In this document: one piece after another, positions 32,495 through 36,639 of the stretch | Position numbering within the stretch: the first letter of the stretch is position 1 | Layout: every line of letters starts with the position of its first letter | DNA from: an uncultured Chloroflexota bacterium | GTDB taxonomy: Bacteria; Chloroflexota; Anaerolineae; Promineifilales; Promineifilaceae | Assembly (NCBI GenBank): GCA_900696625.1 | Contig: CAADGU010000269.1 | Location: 1 to 36,639 of the forward strand | DNA length: 36,639 nt | Direction: 5' to 3' | Made by a program: the position numbers and the translations under genes | Notes under the pieces: model-generated | Database searches by the model: none | The model's input: only the letters and a program-made list of their open reading frames with translations | Told to the model about the DNA's origin: nothing

Positions 32495-33749
32495 CTACCA
32501 ATCGGTAATACACAAACGCATGCCCCGGCAGTAGTTCCGGGTGGAAAATTTTGATCAGGTCGGCCAGGACCCAGTGGGGATTGGCCGCGCCGCCTTCGTA
32601 GTAGTCGTTGCCGCCGTTAGCATTGACACGGCCGTCGTTGTTATAGACGTTGCCATTCTGGTAAGCGGCAAATTCGGCGAAACGGCTGTCTGTGGCTGCT
32701 AAATCGGCCAACGACGAGACAAAACCGAGGTTAATCCAATAATCGGCTGCCTGTGCTGTGTCAAAGACGGTCTCAAAATCAAGGAACAGGGTGGTGTCCG
32801 ATGGGTCATCGGCCCAAAGGTAAGCCGCACCCGCATCAGTGAGCAGTTGGGCAATGGTGCTGTGGCCGCCGGCCATATACCAGGTACCTTCGTAGGGGGT
32901 GTTGAGGAGGACGGTGGGTTGGGTCACGGCCGTTGCCGCCAGCGCCGCCAGTTCTCCATACTCCGTTGCCACGCCATCAAACCAGGTATTCGCCGCCGCT
33001 TCCTGGTTGTAAAACGTGGCCAGGAATTTCACCCATTCCGCCTGCCCCAACGGGTTGGCATCCAGATAATCAGAGTTGACGACGACGGTAATGCCCGCTT
33101 CTTCCAGTTTGGGTTGGGCGTCAAAATCGGCCGAACCGCTGGAATAGGTCATCACCACATCCGGGTCTAAATCCAGCACCTGTTCCACATTCACCTGCGC
33201 CCCAAAACCCACTTCCGCCACCTGCCCGGCTTCGATGCGCTCCCGGATTTCCGGGGTGCTGGCAAAAGCCAGACTGTCCAGCCCCACCAGGCTGTCCACC
33301 GCGTTTAGGGTGGGCAGGTGCGGCAGGTAGGTGGTGGACATGGCCACCAGGCTGTTGATGGGCACTTCGATGATCACGGCGTCTTCAAAACCGGCGGGCA
33401 CGGCCGTGCCACACTGCACCAACAGGTAGGTAGCCACTTCCTCTGCACCAGGAAATGGCGAGTTGACTGTAACAACTTTGTAGTTGGGGAAGTATTCGAT
33501 GGTGAAACCATCGCTGTGGGTGACGGCTGCTTTTTCGGGGAAGTAATCTACGCCTTCGGTGTAATTTTCTACGCAGCCATCAGTGAGGTTGGCGGTGGGG
33601 GCCACGGTGGGCACGGCCGTCGGATCGGCGGTAGGTTCTGTGGGGGGCGGCGCGGCTGGCGACGTGGCCGCCGTTTCTGTTTGCGCTTGTCCACTACAGG
33701 CGGCCAATAGCAGTAATAACATCAAGATGCCGGATACTTTTTTGTTCAC
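32490..33749 (-). CDS. btuF: Cobalamin-type substrate-binding lipoprotein
   Basis: 419 residues. Lipoprotein signal: VNKKVSGILM, hydrophobic run, then LLAAC with the cysteine at residue 18. A Thr/Pro-rich linker (about 22-60) precedes a FecB/TroA-type helical backbone domain: FPNYKVVTVNSPF, VGLDSLAFASTPEIRERI, VLDLDPDVVMTYS and FNTPYEGTWYMAGGHSTIAQLLTDAG. Start GTG at 33749 follows AAGGAG at 8 nt; the upstream ATG at 33785 is less likely. Regulated by the upstream riboswitch. In a monoderm it would be membrane-anchored outside. Confidence 0.9.
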   Translation of the reverse strand: MNKKVSGILMLLLLLAACSGQAQTETAATSPAAPPPTEPTADPTAVPTVAPTANLTDGCVENYTEGVDYFPEKAAVTHSDGFTIEYFPNYKVVTVNSPFPGAEEVATYLLVQCGTAVPAGFEDAVIIEVPINSLVAMSTTYLPHLPTLNAVDSLVGLDSLAFASTPEIRERIEAGQVAEVGFGAQVNVEQVLDLDPDVVMTYSSGSADFDAQPKLEEAGITVVVNSDYLDANPLGQAEWVKFLATFYNQEAAANTWFDGVATEYGELAALAATAVTQPTVLLNTPYEGTWYMAGGHSTIAQLLTDAGAAYLWADDPSDTTLFLDFETVFDTAQAADYWINLGFVSSLADLAATDSRFAEFAAYQNGNVYNNDGRVNANGGNDYYEGGAANPHWVLADLIKIFHPELLPGHAFVYYRLVE

Positions 33750-33810
33750 GAAACGATCTCCTTCCTTGAAAATGTGTTTGGGCACGGCCGTTTGTGGACA
33801 GAAAAGTGCG

Positions 33811-33879
33811 CAGTTAACAATTGGCAGTAAGCAGTTTGCCTTACTTCACCGCTCACTGCTGACTGCTTACTGCTAACTG
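33811..33879. repeat. Word-palindrome hairpin L (CAGTAAG type) in the btuF leader
   Basis: Left arm CAGTTAA, CAATTGG, CAGTAAG, CAGTTTG; right arm words CTCACTG, CTGACTG, CTTACTG, CTAACTG. Arms of 29 nt share register with several mismatches. It sits between the riboswitch terminator and the btuF start. Confidence 0.65.
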
Positions 33880-33920
33880 TCTCCAAAGGAGACGGCCGTT
33901 GACAGGAGACGTTCACCAAT

Positions 33921-33944
33921 AAAAAAGCCCACCAAACGGTGGGC
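33921..33944 (-). terminator. Riboswitch terminator
   Basis: On the minus strand GCCCACC-GTTT-GGTGGGC then TTTTTT (plus 33921-33926). The upstream minus-strand GGGCCA (plus 33968-33973) can pair with TGGCCC (plus 33941-33946), overlapping the terminator's first strand, a simple antiterminator. Confidence 0.85.
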
Positions 33945-34010
33945 CAGATGAATCAAAAACGGTCATGTGGCCCGCTGTCCCTTTGTCCACGAAGGTCATG
34001 CGAGCAAAAG

Positions 34011-34184
34011 AACCAGGCAGGTAGTCGGACTAAGAGGAATTATGAATTATGAATTATGAATTATGAAGGGCCTTCATAATTCATAATTCATAATTCATCC
34101 TTACATTACCGTTGCGGGACAGTGCCGGAATCGTGATGTCTCCATCACCCACCGGGCTTCCCCTGACAGGTTCTTAAGCTGGTT
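34011..34184 (-). promoter_or_regulatory. Adenosylcobalamin riboswitch aptamer, carrying a word hairpin
   Basis: Reading minus: P1 AACCAG (34184-34179) pairs CTGGTT (34016-34011). Between them are CCTGTCAGGGGAAGCCCGGTG, ATTCCGGCACTGTCCCGCAACGGTAA and AGTCCGACTACCTGCC (B12-box strand), the conserved core of the AdoCbl class. The variable stem between the CCCGC block and AGTCCGA is occupied by the 53-bp heptamer palindrome at 34037-34089. It controls btuF-btuC-btuD with the terminator at 33921-33944. Confidence 0.9.
34037..34089. repeat. Word-palindrome hairpin M (GAATTAT type), 26-bp perfect stem, inside the riboswitch
   Basis: GAATTAT repeated three times then GAAGG (34037-34062), and its exact complement (34064-34089) with a one-base centre. 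The outer TAAG...CTTA pairing of the riboswitch continues from this stem. Confidence 0.88.
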
Positions 34185-34203
34185 TGGTTGTTAATGTGAA
34201 GGG

Positions 34204-34232
34204 ATGATAACGTGTGGGGACACGGCCGTCAA
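34204..34232 (-). promoter_or_regulatory. Promoter of the btuFCD operon
   Basis: On the minus strand TTGACG (34227-34232), exactly 17 nt, TATCAT (34204-34209), about 20 nt upstream of the aptamer. The -35 box overlaps an ACGGCCGT word (34222-34229). Confidence 0.75.
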
Positions 34233-34381
34233 ATGGAGACCAGGTAACCGGGCTACTTGCTCATGGCATATAACCAACTATTCGTTTCCAAAATTATCAT
34301 TGATTTACCTGTCCTTATAAGCCTGATTCACGGCCCGGATTATTCCTTTGCTTCCCAGTTGGTCACAATTCATAAACGCTG

Positions 34382-34582
34382 TCAAATCTTTTTCTTCAAC
34401 TCCACCGGGTCCAGGTATAACTCCACATATCCGCAAGTCAGGCAAACACGCGCCCGCCGCACCAACGTGGCTGTGCGCAACATGCCGGTTTGCCGGTTGG
34501 AAACGTAGCGAATTTCATCACCAGCCGAAGCGCGCCCTTCATCCATTTCGCCATTACATTTGGGACAGTTCGTTGTCGTCAT
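34382..34582 (-). CDS. Small zinc-ribbon protein
   Basis: 66 residues: CPKCNGEM near the start and CLTCGYVE near the end, a four-cysteine zinc ribbon of the kind found in many small regulators. The middle has a basic stretch (RRARV). Function unknown. Three ATG codons follow GGAGG directly; the third (34582) has the best 6-nt spacing. It is last in a run of minus-strand genes with the MNT-HEPN pair, 167 nt from the SRPBCC gene, and ends 150 nt before the btuF promoter. Confidence 0.6.
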   Translation of the reverse strand: MTTTNCPKCNGEMDEGRASAGDEIRYVSNRQTGMLRTATLVRRARVCLTCGYVELYLDPVELKKKI

Positions 34583-34749
34583 CATCATCCTCCAAAATCA
34601 CGTTTTGCCAGACTCGCCCGGTTGATCTGCTGAGGCGGCTGCAGGATTTTATCTGACACGGCCGTTTCCCCAACCTGAATCGTATGCCAATTGCTCCTTG
34701 CCCAGTATAACAGCCACCGGGCAACTGCCTTGAACGACAGTCGTCTCTC

Positions 34750-35199
34750 CTACGAGAAAAACACCTTGAGCGCCTGCAGCCGCTTGCGCGTTTCCCAGAG
34801 GAAAATTTGTTGCATCACCGGCTCCAGGATAAATCGCAAAAAACGAGGCCGGGCGGTGAAGTGAAATTTGTATGTGATACGTGAAGTATCTTGATCAATC
34901 GCTTCGTGGCGGATGGAGGCGGCCCAAGTGTGGAAAAATGGCGGCCGATTGACCATTTTGACGGCGGCGACCGACGGCCGTTGGAAAGACACATACACCG
35001 TCTTCAGGGCAATGCCGCCCAACGAACGGCGGCCCACACAGACAGTGGTTGTGCCCAGGGCTACGGCCGTGAACCCATCATCCAGATACGCCGCTTGCAA
35101 GAGGGTGTCCCATTCCAGGCGACGGCCGTAGTCATGCACCAGGTCAAACACCACCTCACACGACGCCGGAATAATCTCCCTCACCTCACCATGTGCCAT
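34750..35199 (-). CDS. SRPBCC-fold (START-like) protein
   Basis: 149 residues of the SRPBCC/polyketide-cyclase-like fold that bind a hydrophobic ligand: REIIPASCEVVFDLVHDYGRRLEWDTLL at the start and ITYKFHFTARPRFLRFILEPVMQQIF near the end. The ligand is unknown. It starts 17 nt after the HEPN gene, so it appears to be cotranscribed with the MNT-HEPN pair. Start ATG at 35199 or TTG at 35202, AAGGA upstream. Confidence 0.75.
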   Translation of the reverse strand: MAHGEVREIIPASCEVVFDLVHDYGRRLEWDTLLQAAYLDDGFTAVALGTTTVCVGRRSLGGIALKTVYVSFQRPSVAAVKMVNRPPFFHTWAASIRHEAIDQDTSRITYKFHFTARPRFLRFILEPVMQQIFLWETRKRLQALKVFFS

Positions 35200-35216
35200 C
35201 AATCACTGATTCCTTT

Positions 35217-35612
35217 TCACGATTTGGCGATCAAGGCGCTTATGCCGGCAATAAAATCGGCCGTCTCCCCCACCAGTGGCTCAACCGTTTCGCCATCCAG
35301 CGAAACAAAATCAATGTAGTCACCTTCCTGGCGTAAATCATAAAGACGATTGTAAAGACGGCCGTTTTCTTTCGTTACCAGGCCAGGTTTGACATAGTGT
35401 TGATTAAACATCGCCTTCAAACCGCTGTGTTTAGCAGTCGCATACCCACCTTGTATCAACAAAGCAGACACCGCGTAAAATGCCGCATAGTAAAGACGAT
35501 TAGCGCAGGCATTCCAATGACCTTCTTTCTGCATCAGCCGTGCTTCCACCAATGTGTCAGCGGCGCGCTGCAGGCGATAGGCGATTAACGCCTGGAGAGC
35601 TTCACTTTTCAC
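35217..35612 (-). CDS. HEPN-domain protein (UPF0332 type)
   Basis: 131-residue all-helical HEPN protein: ANRLYYAAFYAVSALLIQGG, KHSGLKAMFNQHYVK and NRLYDLRQEGDY, the UPF0332 consensus. Partner of the nucleotidyltransferase upstream, with which it overlaps by 4 nt (ATGA). HEPN proteins in such pairs can be RNases. The canonical R-x4-H is not clear here, so toxicity is uncertain; it may instead be an accessory to the nucleotidyltransferase. Confidence 0.85.
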   Translation of the reverse strand: MKSEALQALIAYRLQRAADTLVEARLMQKEGHWNACANRLYYAAFYAVSALLIQGGYATAKHSGLKAMFNQHYVKPGLVTKENGRLYNRLYDLRQEGDYIDFVSLDGETVEPLVGETADFIAGISALIAKS

Positions 35613-35935
35613 AAAGGAACCCCATCTTTTTCAATTTGTTGCCGCAAAGGCATAACAGCATACTGGGGCGACCGCCAATCTTGTTTGCTCCGTATGATAC
35701 TGCTCAACACAGTGTCTGTTTCCAGTTCCACGTCGTACAGGCGGTCTTTGATAAGTAATTCCAATGTTTTATTGGATGATGAAGGTAACAAGATAAGAAA
35801 ATCCCAATCGGAGTCAGGCTGGGCTGTTCCTCTGGCGTGCGAGCCATAAAGAATAATTTCAGCGGTAGGTGATAAGGCGTGTACAGCCTCTTTTACCCGT
35901 TGTAATAGTTCATCTTCTCCCATAGGTTGAGTCAT
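35609..35935 (-). CDS. MNT-type nucleotidyltransferase
   Basis: 108 residues with YGSHARGTAQPDSDWDFLI: the GS-x-ARG then D-x-D pattern of minimal nucleotidyltransferases (catalytic Asp pair at about 41 and 43). Such enzymes pair with HEPN proteins and, in some pairs, AMPylate them to block toxicity. Start ATG at 35935 follows AAGGGG at 7 nt; the longer frame upstream is not coding. It overlaps the HEPN gene by 4 nt. Confidence 0.88.
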   Translation of the reverse strand: MTQPMGEDELLQRVKEAVHALSPTAEIILYGSHARGTAQPDSDWDFLILLPSSSNKTLELLIKDRLYDVELETDTVLSSIIRSKQDWRSPQYAVMPLRQQIEKDGVPL

Positions 35936-36270
35936 CTGTTTGCCCCTTATCTCAATCAAATAATTCGAATTAAGGATAACCCACGATCTCATTAGTGCAA
36001 ACATATGATTTGCCCTGTTACTCTTTGCAACTTTGGTATCTTTGTTACTTTGCGTTATAAAGCCAGCCACACACACCCACTGATTTGGAGACTGACACAT
36101 GAGCAAAATGATCGAACAAGAACGTGTCTGCTGGTTTGCCATTCCTGAAAAAGGTACATGGCTCGCCGTTTATCCACCTTCGGTAATGCCTGCGATGGGA
36201 TACGCTGGCTTGCGCTTGTAGACAGGCATAGGAATGGCGTCAAAGATGAACAACTTACCTTCACCGGAGA
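35936..36270. other. Gap upstream of the MNT gene; probable leader and decayed sequence
   Basis: Holds the CTTTG word run, and a short plus-strand frame at 36099-36221 (40 residues, GGAG 9 nt upstream) with no recognisable product. On the minus strand a 35-residue frame (FDAIPMPVYKRK...) ends near 36145. Neither is supported as a gene. Confidence 0.3.
36023..36056. repeat. CTTTG word run
   Basis: CTTTGCAA, CTTTGGTAT, CTTTGTTA and CTTTGCGT follow in 8-9-nt spacing upstream of the MNT gene. It resembles half of a word hairpin with no complementary arm. Confidence 0.45.
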
Positions 36271-36391
36271 GGCTCTTTGGGAATTCACGGGGCTGACAGC
36301 CCGTGAAACGTGAAACGTAATGCGTGTCCAGAGGCGAATCACGTTTCACGTTTCACGCATCACGCAAAACCCTACGAAATCCGAAAGACCC
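36271..36391. mobile_element. ISL3-like MITE, copy 2, with 8-bp target duplication
   Basis: 121-bp element between direct repeats ACCGGAGA at 36263-36270 and 36392-36399. Ends: left GGCTCTTTGGGAATTC, right (complement) GGGTCTTTCGGATTTCG. Inside: CACGGGGCTGACAGCCCGTG mini-palindrome and two or three CGTGAAA/CACGTTT words around an AATGCGTGTCC centre. Matches copy 1 at 30030-30206. Confidence 0.9.
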
Positions 36392-36399
36392 ACCGGAGA

Positions 36400-36639
36400 T
36401 TATATCTGGGTGTTAGCATTGCGCCGCACAATTATTCCTAACGCCAATCCGACGATCAGGACATGTTCCAGGATCGCCTCGATGAGCCACGGCAGGGTTG
36501 GCGCCGGTATCGGCGGCGCTGCACTCAGCGGTGTGACAATCATGTTCATGACAATGAAAACGCCAAACCCATACAGGAGCGAGCCGACGATAACATGGCG
36601 GCGCAAAAGGGGAATGCGGTCAGCGGCCAGGATGAAAAC
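36400..36639 (-). CDS. Conserved small membrane protein, 5' part beyond window
   Basis: 79 residues in window, entering from the right edge. Three hydrophobic segments: HVIVGSLLYGFGVFIVMNMIV, a PLSAAPP-type turn, and HVLIVGLALGIIVRR at the end, with the VMN-V-PLSAAP pattern of a widespread uncharacterised membrane family. Stops with NANTQI 8 nt before MITE copy 2 on this strand. Function unknown. Confidence 0.6.
   Translation of the reverse strand, partial: VFILAADRIPLLRRHVIVGSLLYGFGVFIVMNMIVTPLSAAPPIPAPTLPWLIEAILEHVLIVGLALGIIVRRNANTQI

Larger units (their letters stand above)
22..35365. repeat. Iterated palindrome ACGGCCGT across the window
   Basis: About 65 copies counted by eye from 22-29 to 35358-35365, in genes and gaps, on average every 560 bp. 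One-mismatch relatives such as TCGGCCGT are far rarer. In genes it is read mainly as Thr-Ala-Val, as x-Gly-Arg, or as x-Arg-Pro. Confidence 0.85.

Noticed and set aside
36099-36260. Short plus ORF of 40 residues and a minus frame with FDAIPMPVYKRK
   Set aside because: The minus frame vaguely recalls a transposase segment but is too short and ends at once; neither has enough support.
1-36639. tRNA or rRNA genes
   Set aside because: No cloverleaf with a GGTTCGA-type loop or rRNA block was recognised by eye; a tRNAscan run would settle it.

Overview
The window looks like a chromosomal segment of an uncultured-type Chloroflexota (Anaerolineae/Ardenticatenia-like). It has about 55% GC, with lone housekeeping genes mixed with many two-component proteins, Uma2, BrnT and MNT-HEPN modules, and a BtuFCD operon under an adenosylcobalamin riboswitch. 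The phylum call is inferred from gene content and style only; there is no rRNA gene in the window.

Layout. 1-4067 (-): a secreted multidomain pullulanase, cut by the window edge. 4155-9614: housekeeping genes (rpsT, rdgB, a YceD/DUF177 protein, obg, nadD) between response regulators and a small zinc protein. 9785-12400: an S26-type peptidase, a REC-kinase-REC hybrid and an Rcp1-like regulator. 12607-15154: two membrane-anchored helix-hairpin-helix proteins, an unknown protein and a Uma2 nuclease. 15241-19242: a GerW-like protein, a small membrane protein, a DUF2207 protein with a Cys-Ala tail, and a PqqD/SPASM protein that lost the radical-SAM cysteines. 19261-21223: a BrnT toxin/antitoxin pair and an arginine decarboxylase-like enzyme. 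21389-24185: an MBL hydrolase, a response regulator with a structured leader, a small membrane protein and folD. 24311-30030: a glycan block (O-antigen ligase with TPR, DUF5989, SxtJ, carbamoyltransferase, GT4). 30275-34232 (-): btuD, btuC, btuF, terminator, riboswitch and promoter. 34382-35935 (-): MNT-HEPN, SRPBCC and zinc-ribbon genes. 36400-36639 (-): a partial membrane protein.

Three sequence-level signals cut across the annotation. First, the palindrome ACGGCCGT occurs about 65 times (counted by eye) where about one is expected, inside and outside genes, like the HIP1 word of cyanobacteria. Second, many intergenic gaps hold hairpins whose arms are built from tandem 7- or 8-base words. 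Several overlap stop codons, and one forms a stem inside the cobalamin riboswitch. Third, two of these hairpins sit inside miniature elements with ISL3-like terminal inverted repeats and perfect 8-bp target duplications, so they are MITEs that have moved.

The best candidates for something undescribed are the word-hairpin/MITE family and its use inside a riboswitch, the ACGGCCGT word, and the PqqD-SPASM protein beside the Cys-Ala-tailed membrane protein.
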